DNA of 64,000 nucleotides from Clostridia bacterium UC5.1-1D2 (GCA_001304855.1 BBZN01000011.1:62001-126000), one strand, 5' to 3'. Numbered from the stretch's first letter, positions 19,582-30,062 are shown. The notes: generated from the sequence alone by a model not told the origin. Numbers and translations are program-made.

Positions 19582-19986
19582 ATGGCAATGTTAATTGGGT
19601 TCATCCCCAAGGGGTACTCGGATGAGCAGAAAGAAAGGTTTTTAAAGGGCTGTGAAAAATGTGAAACCCTGGGCCTGAAGCTAAGTCCGAATTTTGAACA
19701 TGTGTATCTGCATGAGTTTGACAGGGACCATTGTGACGAGATGATGCAGAAGTCCAAGATTATGCTCTGCTACACGGCAGAGGGGAAGGGCCTTATCAAC
19801 AAGGCGGAATTCGTTCAGCTTTTTATAGAAACCTGCGACGATTCCTTCGGTCCGGGAGAGACGGAGAACGCAATCGTATATCTGGAGGAGCATGAGAATC
19901 CTTTCATTTCCGTGGAAGGTCTGATGCGCTGTGAGGATAAGGAAATGATGGCTTACCTGGCTTCATTGAGCCAGGATGAGGGATGA
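19582..19986 (+). CDS. Tautomerase-like small protein, paralogue 2
   Basis: 134 residues, intact. It shares with paralogue 1 the IPKGYS-D-E-QK opening, EHVYLHEFDRDHCDEMMQKSK and the FISVEGLMRCED ending. The predicted fold is two beta-alpha-beta units; no N-terminal proline follows the Met. A good GGAGG site precedes the ATG. Its place in a transporter/oxidase operon suggests a role in processing the imported compound. What reaction, if any, is unknown. Confidence 0.5.
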   Translation: MAMLIGFIPKGYSDEQKERFLKGCEKCETLGLKLSPNFEHVYLHEFDRDHCDEMMQKSKIMLCYTAEGKGLINKAEFVQLFIETCDDSFGPGETENAIVYLEEHENPFISVEGLMRCEDKEMMAYLASLSQDEG

Positions 19987-20014
19987 TTGAACATTCATGT
20001 AGGAGGAATAGAAA

Positions 20015-20437
20015 ATGACGGCACTGGTACTTTATGCGGCAGATAAATATTTAAAAGACGGAAAAAGAAAGGCAGTGATTGAGGCTGCAAAATCCAGCCT
20101 TTGTGAAGGCATGCACCTGGAGGCCCGGGATGTAACGGTGGTGCTTGAGGCGTTTAAGGAAGGGGAGTCCAACGAGCGTGTGACCCACTGCTTTTTCCCT
20201 GTGCTTTATACGCCGGAGGGAACTCCCTATGCCTATAAGAAACGTGCGGGGGAACTGATGAATGAACGTCTGAGAGCTCTTTTTGACGAGGAAGAGATCG
20301 GCCATGTGTATTTTCATATGAAGGAACACGGTTATGATAACGTGGCTGTAAACGGCAGGCTTCTCAAGTATGACGATAAGGCAATCAAGCATCTGGATGA
20401 AACACGGGGAGTAAATTCTACTCCATGGTTGGATTAA
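20015..20437 (+). CDS. Tautomerase-like small protein, paralogue 3
   Basis: 140 residues, intact and the most divergent of the four. Strand-helix-strand units are recognisable (TALVLYAADKY, GKRKAVIEAAKSSLCEG, DVTVVLEAF; then THCFFPVLYTPEG, YKKRAGELMNERLRALF, GHVYFHMKE) and it keeps the closing motif as VAVNGRLL. Starts Met-Thr, so no Pro-1. Preceded by AGGAGGAA. Function unknown. Confidence 0.5.
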   Translation: MTALVLYAADKYLKDGKRKAVIEAAKSSLCEGMHLEARDVTVVLEAFKEGESNERVTHCFFPVLYTPEGTPYAYKKRAGELMNERLRALFDEEEIGHVYFHMKEHGYDNVAVNGRLLKYDDKAIKHLDETRGVNSTPWLD

Positions 20438-20456
20438 CGGGCGGGAGGAAAATAAG

Positions 20457-20834
20457 ATGACACATGTATATGCATATATTAAAGAAGGTTGTTCCGGGGA
20501 GCAGTTAAAAAATGTCATAAGCGGGATCAAGGATGCAGTGAATGAAGGCTTCAATATCTGCAGCAACGCCTCCACCGTAGCGGTGAAGGAGCTGCCGGCA
20601 GGAGATTACAGCGATAATTTCGGAGCGTTTGTCCTTGTATACACAGCCAAGGGCAAGGGCTTTGACGTGAAGAAAAGGTTTGCAAAGCTGCTGAACGACG
20701 CTCTGGCGGGGGCTTTGCCTGAGTCCGGGGAGATAAAGATGGTGATGAAGGAGCAGGCCAATGATATGGTGGGCCTCAACGGGGTTCTCCGCTGCAATGC
20801 GAAGGAGGTTAACTCCGGCTACGAGGCGGGCTGA
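20457..20834 (+). CDS. Tautomerase-like small protein, paralogue 4
   Basis: 125 residues, intact. Opens with YAYIKEGCSGEQLKNVISGI, the segment most like 4-oxalocrotonate tautomerases (strand, G-x-S-x-E-Q, helix), and closes with MVGLNGVLRCN like its paralogues. The Met-Thr start again lacks the catalytic proline. It is the last of the four and lies 37 bp before the first hydroxy-acid oxidase homologue, so the group likely acts with those enzymes. Confidence 0.5.
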   Translation: MTHVYAYIKEGCSGEQLKNVISGIKDAVNEGFNICSNASTVAVKELPAGDYSDNFGAFVLVYTAKGKGFDVKKRFAKLLNDALAGALPESGEIKMVMKEQANDMVGLNGVLRCNAKEVNSGYEAG

Positions 20835-20871
20835 CAACATAAATATTAGAAGGGAATGTGAGGATAAAACA

Positions 20872-22016
20872 GTGGGAAAAGATGTTACAAAGATGATGTA
20901 TCCGGAAATCAGAAAAGAGTGGGAGCGGATCTGCGACGAAGCGCGCCCCCATGTTGGGCCGAGATGCAAAGCCTGCAGAGAATGCGACAGCGTAAGGCCG
21001 AAATGCGGTTTTGTCTCCAGCGACAGGGGCAGAAGCGGTATCCGCAATTATGAGAAGCTGCAGCAGATTAAGCTGGCCTGTGACACTATCTACGAAGGCG
21101 GCAACGGGGATGAGATCGATACCTCCTATGATTTCTTCGGCTACAAGATGCGCGCGCCTATCTTCAACGCCCCGATTGCTGGGTGGGGAATGTTCTTCCC
21201 AACACCCATTTTAAGAAGCCGGGCGTGGAAAATGTGGATGGAAAAGCCATTGACAGCGACGACTATGCATATAACAAGGCTTTGGTGGACGGATGTGCGG
21301 ACGTGGGCTCCATTGCCTGGGTGGCGGATTCCAAGCACCACCCCCTGGTGCATTTTTATGAGGACGGCCTTCAGGCTGTGAAAGAGCGGGGAGGACTGGG
21401 AATTCCTACCATCAAGTCCTGGGACGACGATAAGCTGACAACAAAGATTAAACAGGCGGAGGCTGCGGGAGCGGTTGCCATTGCTGTGGATATCGACTGT
21501 GTGGGTCTGGGCTATATGTCCATCAACGGAAAGTATGACACCCTGCCCGGGCTGACAAACCCCAAATCTGCAAAGCAGCTGAAGGAGATTTTTTCCGTCA
21601 CAAACAAGCCTTATATCATCAAAGGAATTATGACTCCTCAGGGCGCCGTTAAGGCGTGCGAGGCGGGGGCTTCCGCTATCGTGGTATCAAATCACGCAGG
21701 CAATAATCTGGATCAGTCCCTGGCTACCATCGAGGTCCTTGCCGATATCAGAAGGGCTGTGGGAAGCCGGATGAAAGTGTTTGTGGACGGCGGTTTCCGC
21801 CATGGGGAGGACGTGTTTAAGGCCATCGCTTTGGGGGCGGACGGCGTGCTTATCGGCCGGCCTGTGATGATCGCTGCAGAGGGCGGCGAGGCCTACGGCG
21901 TGTCCGTGTACCTTCAGAAGATTACATGGGAGCTTCAGAACGCCATGCGCATGACAGGATGCCTTACCCTGAAAGATATCACTGCAGACAAGGTATACAT
22001 AACGAAGGACTTTTAA
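20872..22016 (+). CDS. FMN-dependent alpha-hydroxy-acid oxidase homologue 1 (one frameshift)
   Basis: A TIM-barrel flavoprotein of the lactate/glycolate oxidase family, about 381 residues. Start is a GTG at 20872, by alignment with the next gene. An N-terminal Cys cluster (CKACRECDSVRPKC) may hold iron-sulfur, as in clostridial relatives. FMN-phosphate segments FVDGGFRHGEDVFKAIALGADGVLIGRP are intact. The active-site motif, normally SNHGGRQLD, reads SNHAGNNLD, so the arginine that grips the substrate carboxylate is Asn. One break near 21180. Paired with a close paralogue immediately downstream. Confidence 0.82.
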
Positions 22017-22030
22017 GCGAGAGGAAAACT

Positions 22031-23182
22031 ATGGCGAAAATAGAAGAGATCAGGACAATGATGTATCCCAGGGTCAGGGCGGAGTGGGAGCGGATCTGTG
22101 ACGAGGCCCGGCCCAGGGTAGCTCCCAGATGCAAGGCCTGCAGGGAGTGTGACAGCGCCAGGCCAAAGTGCGGTTTTGTATCCAGCGAGAGGGGAAAGAG
22201 CGGCATCCGCAACTATGAGAAGCTGCAGCAGATACGGCTGGCCTGCGACACCATCTATGAGGGCGGCAACGGGGACGAGATAGATTCCTCCTGCGATTTT
22301 TTCGGCGTGGAAATGCGGGCTCCCGTGTTCAACGCTCCTATTGCATGGGTGAAGAACGCCTTCCCCCACAGCCATTTCAAAAAGCCGGGAGCGGAGCGGG
22401 TGGATAACCGGGCTACGGACAGCGACGACTACGCCTATGCAAAGTCTCTCATAGAGGGCTGCGCCGCAGCCGGAAGCGTAGGCTGGATTGCAGATTCCAG
22501 GCACCATCCTCTTGTGCATTTTTATGAGGACGGGCTGCGGGCCATCAAAGAGCAGGGAGGCAGGGGGGTCCCTACCGTAAAGTCCTGGAACGATGATATG
22601 ATGCCCAGAAAGATTATGCAGGCTGACGAGGCAGGAGCTGTGGCCATAGCCACAGATATCGACTGTGTGGGGCTGGCGGATATGTCTGTGAACGGGCAAT
22701 ACGATTCTCTGCCGGGGGTGGTGAATCCCAAGTCTGCAAAACAGCTTAAGGAAGTCTTTTCTGTGACCAGAAAGCCTTATATTCTGAAGGGGATTATGAC
22801 CCCTCAGGGAGCTGTGAAGGCCTGCGAGGCCGGGGCGTCGAGCATTGTTATTTCCAACCATGCGGGCAACAGCCTGGACCAGTCCCTGGCTACTATCGAG
22901 GTGCTGGCAGACATCAAGAAGGCCGTGGGGAATGAGATTAAACTATATATTGACGGAGGATTCCGCCACGGGGAGGATGTGTTTAAGGCCCTGGCTCTGG
23001 GGGCGGACGGCGTGCTGATAGGAAGGCCTGTGATGATTGCGGCGGAAGGCGGGGAAAGCTACGGGGTCGCCCTGTACCTTCAGAAGATTATCTGGGAACT
23101 ACAGAATGCCATGCGTATGACAGGATGCATGAGTCTTAAGGATATAACTGCGGATAAAATTTGGATAACCAGGGAGTTTTAA
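22031..23182 (+). CDS. FMN-dependent alpha-hydroxy-acid oxidase homologue 2
   Basis: 383 residues, intact, a close paralogue of the preceding gene and 14 bp from it. It keeps the same N-terminal CKACRECDSARPKC cluster, the same FMN-binding GGFRHGEDVFKALALGADGVLIGRP, and the same altered motif, SNHAGNSLD in place of SNHGGRQLD. Conservation of the change in both copies argues for a different substrate rather than loss of function. The two may form a heteromer or act on two related imported compounds. Confidence 0.85.
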   Translation: MAKIEEIRTMMYPRVRAEWERICDEARPRVAPRCKACRECDSARPKCGFVSSERGKSGIRNYEKLQQIRLACDTIYEGGNGDEIDSSCDFFGVEMRAPVFNAPIAWVKNAFPHSHFKKPGAERVDNRATDSDDYAYAKSLIEGCAAAGSVGWIADSRHHPLVHFYEDGLRAIKEQGGRGVPTVKSWNDDMMPRKIMQADEAGAVAIATDIDCVGLADMSVNGQYDSLPGVVNPKSAKQLKEVFSVTRKPYILKGIMTPQGAVKACEAGASSIVISNHAGNSLDQSLATIEVLADIKKAVGNEIKLYIDGGFRHGEDVFKALALGADGVLIGRPVMIAAEGGESYGVALYLQKIIWELQNAMRMTGCMSLKDITADKIWITREF

Positions 23183-23213
23183 AGATATTTTAACGCTGTT
23201 TAAGGAGGAAAAA

Positions 23214-24606
23214 ATGTTAGGCGATATCAGTTTTAAACGGATCGAAGAAGAGAGGGAGGATTTGATAAAAGCTGCCCGGAAAATCTGGGAGAACCCGGAA
23301 CCGGGGAATCTGGAATTCATAGCCTCCGATACCTGTGCAGAACTTCTTGAGAAGAAGGGCTTTAAGGTGGAGCGGGACTATGCAGGCGTGCCTACGGCCA
23401 TCAGGGCGGAGTACGGTTGCGGCAAACCTGTCATCGGCCTTCTGGGCGAGTTCGACGCGCTTCCCGGCCTGAGCCAGAAGGATGTGTGCCACAAGGAGCC
23501 TGTGGAGGAAGGGGGCTGGGGCCATGGCTGCGGCCATTGCCTCATGAGTCCGGCCAATATCGGCGCTCTCATCGGCCTGAGGGATGAGATGGAGGAAAAG
23601 AAAATCAAGGGAACCGTTGTGTTCTATGCCTGCCCTGCTGAGGAAACCATCGGCGGCAAGGGAGCTATGGCACACGGGGGAGCGTTTAAGGAGCTGGATG
23701 TGGCCCTTTGCTGGCATCCGGGCAGGTACAACCGTTCCTCCTACAGCTTCCTTACAGGAGCAAACAGCCAGATTTTCCGCTTTTACGGAAAGACGGCCCA
23801 TGCAGCCTGCGATCCTCATCTTGGAAGAAGCGCCCTGGATGGGGTGGAGCTGATGAACGTTGCGGCAAATTATCTGAGGGAGCACGTTCCTACCGCGTCC
23901 GAATCCACTACTGCATCACCAACGGGGGAAGCGCTCCCAATGTAGTGCCTGATTTTGCATCTGTAAAATACACCTTCCGGGCAATGGACATCAACACCAT
24001 GATGGATGTGGAGAAACGCCTCCACGATATTGCCGCGGGAGCCGCCCTCATGACAGGAACACGGGTAGAGATAGAGCGTCTGGGCGGCTGCTATCCGGTT
24101 CTCAACAACCACGTGGTGGCCGATGTGGTGGATCGGAGCATGAGAGAGATCAAGATGGAGGAGTGGAGCCGGGAGGATATCGAATATGCCAGAAAGCTGA
24201 ACGAGACAATCTATGATCAGTGGAAGGAGTGTGTGGAATTTCGGGAAGCGAACCGGATACGCAGCTCCATGTGGGGGTTATGCCCATTGATGAGGAGAAT
24301 GATTACGGCTCTTCAGATATCGGAGACGTATCCCATATGTGCCCGTCCTGCTTCTACAAGGGCGCCTGTTTCCCGCTGGGCGCTTCCTACCACAGCTGGC
24401 AGGTAGCCGCCGTAGCCGGTATGGATATCGGATTTAAGAGTATGATCAACGGCGCGCGCATGACGGCCCTTACGGCCCTTCATTTTCTCACGGAACCGGA
24501 ACTGCTTGAAAAGGCCAGGGCGGAATTTGCCCGGAGTATGAAGAACAAAACCTATGTGACCATGATGCCGGATAAGCAGGAATTTGTTCCAAGGCCCGGA
24601 AAGTAG
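23214..24606 (+). CDS. M20-family amidohydrolase, AbgB-like (frameshifted)
   Basis: Zinc metallohydrolase of peptidase family M20, closest in pattern to p-aminobenzoyl-glutamate or N-acyl-amino-acid hydrolases. Metal-site segments are GEFDALPGLSQ, GWGHGCGHCLMSP and the catalytic glutamates in CPAEETIGGKGAM; the lid domain begins with FYGKTAHAACDPHLGRSALDG. Breaks near 23912 and 24252. About 464 residues after repair. Preceded by AAGGAGGAA. It likely cleaves an amide bond in the transported substrate. Confidence 0.82.
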
Positions 24607-24654
24607 GGAATTTGCGTCCGGTATGCGTTCAGGGGAGAGGAAGGGAGATGACAC

Positions 24655-26341
24655 ATGATGTGTGAGGTTCCGGATATAAAAGTAAACCATTATCATGACT
24701 ACGAAGAATTGAAGGGGGTTCTAAAAGCGCTGGCGGCGGCCGCGCCGGATCTCTGTAAGCTGGTGAGCATCGGCGTTACCCACGAGGGGAGGGATATACT
24801 GATGCTGGAGATTACCGACTATCATACAGGGGTTACGGAAGAAAAGACAGGTTACTATACAGAGGCCTGCACCCATGGGGAGGAGTTCTGCGGAACCAAC
24901 ATGGCTCTGGAGCTGGCCCGGGAGCTTCTGGATTCCTTTGGAAAGAAAGAGGATATTACCTGTCTTCTGAGACAGACCGTATTTTATATTATACCCAGGC
25001 TGAATCCGGACGGGGTGGAGGCTGTTATGAAAACCGGCATGCCTGGAGTGACGAACGGTAAATACTCCCTGGAGGAGAGACAGACGCTGCCCGGGCTCTA
25101 CCCATGGGATATTAACGGGGACAATATAGTAGCCCAGATGAGAATTCCGGATCCGGACGGGGAGTGGAAGATCTCGGATAAGGATCCGAGCTTATGGCCC
25201 TCAGAAAACCTTATGAAGATGGAGGACAGTACTACCGCATGTATCCGGAAGGACTTATCAGGGGGATACGGCGGGCTTTGAGGTTCCCATGCCTATGGAC
25301 GTGAACCTGAACCGGAATTACCCGGTGAACTGGCAGCCGGAGGAGCTTCAGTACGGGGCCTGCGAGCTGCCCCTGTCGGAACCGGAAACGCGGGCTGTTG
25401 CGGAATTTATAACCGCCCATCCCAATGTGGCGGGGGTACTCTCCTTCCACACCAATGCAGGAGCCATCATGCGGCCCTTCGGGGGGAAGGGCGACGAGTG
25501 CTTTAAGGGAGCCGACCTTGCCATGTACCAGGCCTTGGGCGCCATGGGAACGGAGGAACTGGGGTATGAGGTAATGTCCACCTACGGGGGATTTACGCCT
25601 GACAAGTCCCGGATCAGAGGAGGAACGCTCAGCGACTGGACCTTTGAGATTCTGGGAATTCCCTCGATTATGCTGGAGCTCTGGAATGTGTACGATGCTG
25701 CAGGCACTGCCAGACCAAAGAATTTCCATTTCAGCGCGAAAGATGAGGAGAAGGAACTGGAAGTTCTGCGCTGGGCGGATAAGGAGATAGGCCCATCGGC
25801 CTACCTGGACTGGGAGCCTGTGGATCATCCCCAGCTGGGAAGAGTTGAGGTGGGAGGCTGGAACCGGATAAAGGTGGAGCGCAATCCGCCGGAAAGCTAT
25901 CTGAAGGATCTGGCCCAACGTTCTGCTTCCTTTGCCATCAAGCTGGCCAAGACGCTGCCCAGGCTTACCGTGAGGGAAACTGCCGTGACCTGTATCGGCG
26001 GGAATCTGTACAAGATCAGCGCAATTATACGCAATTCCGGGTATCTTCCCACCTATCTGACCTCCCAGGCCATAGAGTCCGGGAAAGCGCAGCCTGTTAA
26101 GGTGGAGCTGGAAGCGGAAAGAGGCAGCTTTAAGGTGGAGTGCTGCCAAAACGGAGACTCCCTCGGCCATCTGGAAGGGCGCTTCGGCAGGGATGCGGAA
26201 TGGTCCCACGACAGGGCCATGTGGAAGCCTTCAGAGGGCAGAGTCCAATGGATTATACGGACGGAGGAGAAGGATCTGGAACTGACCCTGACGGCTTCCG
26301 GTCCCAGATGCGGTACGGTCCGCCGGAAGATCCGGCTGTAG
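24655..26341 (+). CDS. M14-family zinc carboxypeptidase (one frameshift)
   Basis: About 562 residues. The M14 zinc ligands are visible as HGEE (after YTEAC) and the later SFHTNAG histidine; RNYP after DVNLN supplies the substrate-binding Asn-Arg and IMLELWN the catalytic Glu. An extra beta-rich C-terminal domain of about 180 residues follows. There is no signal peptide, so it is cytoplasmic and probably acts on imported material together with the M20 enzyme. One break near 25222. It is the last gene of the operon; a terminator follows 96 bp on. Confidence 0.85.
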
Positions 26342-26436
26342 CCGCCGGAATGGCTGCCGAGAGGGAGAAAAGGCATAAAATTTATAGCAGGCGGGAGTTG
26401 GTGTAAATTCTGCAGGAGCTCTATGGGTAATGCCGG

Positions 26437-26473
26437 GGATGGAGGTAAGGCTTGGGCCTCTCCATCCTTTTTG
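26437..26473 (+). terminator. Terminator of the peptide/hydroxy-acid operon
   Basis: GGATGGAGG (26437-26445) pairs with CCTCTCCATCC (26457-26467, small bulge) and five T follow. The rest of 26342-26825 has no gene; it is increasingly AT-rich towards the next gene. Confidence 0.75.
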
Positions 26474-26697
26474 CCTGCAGGGAGGAGGGAGCTCCCGAAG
26501 GCTGCCCTGGGGATTTCATGGCTTCTCAGATAGCCCCCCGGCCTGAAATTGAAATATACTATTAAAAAAACGGTAAGGACTTTATAGAATTCAGGTGGTA
26601 AGATAAACGGGCCGGACCGGTCCCTGTATACCTGAAAAGGAGATGCGGGAGGGGGATAGAAAGAGAACCGGATATTTTGAAATAAAGCGAAACAAAC

Positions 26698-26713
26698 ATT
26701 TCAAAAAATGAAA
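26698..26713. promoter_or_regulatory. TTTCA/TGAAA inverted repeat upstream of the LarA-like gene
   Basis: TTTCA (26699-26703) and TGAAA (26709-26713) form an inverted repeat with a 5-bp A-rich spacer; another TGAAA lies just upstream near 26678. A plausible operator for the Fis-type regulator encoded two genes on, but no second site was found to confirm it. Confidence 0.3.
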
Positions 26714-26825
26714 AAATATTAAAAAGTGATTAAAAAAATTGTTTCTTCCTGTGATGTATGTCTATAGATTATTAAAAGCGAAACGAATATACTATACCCA
26801 TATCGAACAAGAAGGTGTGAACAAG

Positions 26826-28118
26826 ATGGAAAATGTTGTTTCAAAGCTGTTGGAGGATGTTCAAATCCCCAGAATGTTCCGGGTGAGGCAGATCTTTCCA
26901 ACCAGCAGGATAGAGCCGGAGATGATTCCGGGCCGCGTTGCGTCCCTGCTGGAAGAACCCGAATTTGCTTCTCAGATTCAGCCGGGGATGAAGATTGCCA
27001 TAACAGTGGGAAGCCGTCAGATCGCCAATGTGACGCTTATTACAAGGGCTATCGTGGATTTCGTCAGGAGCAGGGGGGCAAGCCCCTTTATTGTAGCTGC
27101 TATGGGAAGCCACGGGGGAGCCACCAGTGAAGGCCAGAGGGAGGTTCTCCGCCAGTTCGGCGTCACTGAGGAAACCATGGGGTGTCCTGTGAAAACCAGC
27201 ATGGAGGTAGTGAAAATAGGCGTCAATGAGGAAGGAACGGACGTTTTCATCGGGAAGGATTCGGCGGAAGCCGACGGTATTATCATCAACTGCCGTATAA
27301 AACCTCACACCTGTTTCAGAGGCCCTTATGAAAGCGGCATTATGAAAATGATGACCATAGGACTGGGGAAGCAGGCAGGCGCATCTGTGTGCCATGCGGC
27401 CGGTTTTAAATATATGGCAAAGTATGTCCCTATGTTTGGGAAAACGATTTTAAGGGAGGCCCCCATTCTCTTCGCGGTGGCCGTTCTGGAGAACGCCTAT
27501 GATGAGACGGAGCGCATTGTAGCCTTGAACCATGACGAGATTGAGGAGGAAGAGCCAAAACTTCTGGAGACGGCAAAATCCCTTCTTCCAAGAATCTGCG
27601 TTCCGGAGTGCGACGTCCTGATCTGCGACGTCATCGGAAAAAATTTCAGCGGCAGCGGTATGGATCCCAATATTACAGGAACCTTTGTGACGCCCTATGC
27701 TTCCGGGGGACTGAAATCCCAGAGGGTGGCTGTGCTGGATTTAAGCGATGAGAGCCATCACAGCGGAGTGGGTATCGGTATGGCCCACGCCACTACCAGA
27801 CGGTTTTATGAAAAGATGGATTTTGATTTGACCTATCCAAACCTCATCACTTCCACTGTAATCGAAAATGCGAGGATACCGATGGTGATGAAAAACGACA
27901 GGGAAGCCATCGGGCTATGTATTAAGACCTGTACGGAGGCGGATCGGGATAACATAAGAATCGTGCGGATTTCCAACAGCTTGAAGGTTGAGCATATTCT
28001 GCTCTCCGAAAGCTATTGGGAGGAGGCCCGGGCCAATCCCTGCCTTGAGATAGAAAGCCGGCCCCAGCCTATGGCTTTTGACGGGGAGGGCAACCTTACG
28101 GATTTAGGCGCCGTATAG
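26826..28118 (+). CDS. LarA-superfamily (DUF2088-like) protein, possible nickel-pincer isomerase
   Basis: 430 residues, intact. The N-terminal Rossmann-like half (MKIAITVGSRQIANVTLITRAIVDFV..PFIVAAMGSHGGATSEGQREVLRQFG) matches the lactate-racemase N-terminal domain, and a KPHTCFRGPYESGIMKMMTIGLGKQ segment holds candidate cofactor ligands. The family includes enzymes that epimerise hydroxy acids with a nickel-pincer nucleotide. The ATG at 26826 follows GAAGGTG. No larB/C/E maturation genes are in the window. Next to a PrpR-type regulator, it likely acts on a 2-hydroxy acid. Confidence 0.65.
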   Translation: MENVVSKLLEDVQIPRMFRVRQIFPTSRIEPEMIPGRVASLLEEPEFASQIQPGMKIAITVGSRQIANVTLITRAIVDFVRSRGASPFIVAAMGSHGGATSEGQREVLRQFGVTEETMGCPVKTSMEVVKIGVNEEGTDVFIGKDSAEADGIIINCRIKPHTCFRGPYESGIMKMMTIGLGKQAGASVCHAAGFKYMAKYVPMFGKTILREAPILFAVAVLENAYDETERIVALNHDEIEEEEPKLLETAKSLLPRICVPECDVLICDVIGKNFSGSGMDPNITGTFVTPYASGGLKSQRVAVLDLSDESHHSGVGIGMAHATTRRFYEKMDFDLTYPNLITSTVIENARIPMVMKNDREAIGLCIKTCTEADRDNIRIVRISNSLKVEHILLSESYWEEARANPCLEIESRPQPMAFDGEGNLTDLGAV

Positions 28119-28157
28119 GCGGACAGGCCGTGAATCTGAGCGAAAGGGAGGATTGGG

Positions 28158-30062
28158 ATGTCCAATATTGCAATGCTTCTTCCGAGACAGACAGTCATGG
28201 AATGTGCAAATAAAGTGATTGAGGAAGACCACAGGCAGGTTCTCTTTACAAAATTAGTCAACAACTCAAATGCGGTGGAGGAAGCCCGCGCAGCCATGGA
28301 GGCCGGCGCCAGATTCTGGTGGCCAGAGGCCTGCAGGCCCTGCGCATCAGGGAGCGCATGGATATTCCTCTGGTGGAGATCTCCCTCACGGTTCAGGAGA
28401 TTGGTCTTCTCATACGCAGGCTTAAGGTACAGCTGAATAAAGAGCATCCTGTTATAGCCATAGTCCACTGGGAGAATATGTTCCGCAATACGGAACACCT
28501 GGAGGAGCTGTTTGAATTTGAGCTCCACACCTATTTCCTGAAGGACATAGAGGAAGTGCCTGAGAAAGTGGAACAGGCCATCCGTGAAGGGGCCGACGCT
28601 ATCATAGGCGGTATTACAGCAAATCAGATAGCCCTGGAAAGAGGCTTCCCCGCTATTTTTGCGGATACCTCGGAAGATTCCATCAGGAGAGCCCTGGATG
28701 AGGCGGAGCGCATCGGGCAGCTTGCGGATATGGAGCGCAATAATAACGCCCAGCTGACGGCCATACTGGACACCTCCTACAACGGCATTATAAAGCTGAA
28801 CAGTTCCATGGAGATTGTGACCGCCAACCGCATGATCGAAGACGCAATCGGAAAGAAGGCGCCGGAGATAGCGGGTCTTCCCCTGGAGCAGGTGCTCCCT
28901 GAGGTGGACTGCGAGAGTGTGAACCGGCTTTTGTCCGGTCAGGAGGAACTTTTTTCCGGTTCCATGATGATTGGGAATCAGCTGATGATTATAACGGGAG
29001 TGCCTATCTGGTTTCAGGACCGGGTGGGCGGGGCCATTCTTACATGCAAGAAAGTATTAAGCAGTTCCCCTGCAAAGACGTACCAGAGCAATAAAAAACA
29101 GCCGGGAACCTGCGCGCCGGGCAATTTTTCCATGTTCCGGCGGAGCGGGGGAGCGCTCAGGGAATGCCTGGAGCAGGCCCGGGCCTACGCCTGCTCCTCC
29201 AGCCCCGTTTTAATCATCGGGGAAACAGGCACCGAGAAGGAGCTTCTGGCGGAATCCATTCACAACAACAGCTCCCAGAAGGACGGGCCTTTTTACCAGG
29301 TGGACTGCGGCGCTCTCTCGGAGGAGGAGCAGAAGGCTCTGTTTTTGGGAAGGTACAATGAGAAGCGGGGAGAATGGGAGAAGCCGGGAATCCTGCAGCA
29401 GAACCGGGAGGGAACCATATACCTGCGCCAGCTGGAATACCTTTCCCTGGAGTGCCAGAACCTGCTGGTACAGTCGGCGGAACGGAAAATGTGCTGGAAC
29501 GGCTCCTATATGGGGGCGGAGAAGCGGGGCGGCAGAATCCTGGCAGATATGACCGGTAAGCCGGAATCGTATCTGGAAGAGGGAGTTATCTGCCTGAACT
29601 TTATTACCTTATGGTGCTGAGGCTGGAGCTGCGCCTTTGAGGCAGACCAGAAAAGAGATACCGGCTCTGGCCCGGGACTATTTCCAGGGCTATCTTGAAC
29701 AGTATTCAAAATATATGGAGATTGAGCCGGAAGGATACAGCGTTCTGCAGGAATATGACTGGAGCGGCAATCTGACTCAGCTGAAGCATTTTTGTGAATG
29801 CCTGGTCCTTTCCTCCAGAAAGCGCAGGATACGGGCCGGTGTTGTGAGAGAGCTTCTGGAGCGGCTGTATCCCCCTTCCGAATCCAAACAGCATGGAGAG
29901 TACCATAGCTACCGGAATTGTGCGGAGGCCCAGGACATCATAGAGGCTTTGTCCCAGACAAGGGGCAGCAGGGCACAGGCGGCAAAACGGCTGGGAGTCA
30001 GTCCCACAACACTCTGGAGGCGGATGAACAAATATGGAATCTCCAGAAATTTTGAGAAATAA
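28158..30062 (+). CDS. PrpR-N/PAS/AAA+/Fis regulator with degenerate AAA+ domain (frameshifted)
   Basis: About 635 residues across breaks near 28308, 29600 and 29630. Order: PrpR-type ligand domain (to about residue 190), PAS domain (LDTSYNGIIKLNSSMEIVTANRMIEDAIG), AAA+ domain and a Fis-type helix-turn-helix (GSRAQAAKRLGVSPTTLWRRMNKYGI). The AAA+ part is worn: Walker A reads GETGTEKE for GESGTGKE, the GAFTGA loop that touches sigma-54 is missing, and Walker B reads GTIYLRQLEYL without Asp-Glu. It therefore probably does not activate sigma-54 RNA polymerase. Likely senses a carboxylic acid for neighbouring genes. Confidence 0.75.

Noticed and set aside
26398-26414. Sigma-54-like GG-N10-GC promoter between the M14 gene and the LarA-like gene
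   Set aside because: The match is weak, it lies before the operon terminator at 26437, and the nearby PrpR-type regulator lacks the GAFTGA loop needed to work with sigma-54.
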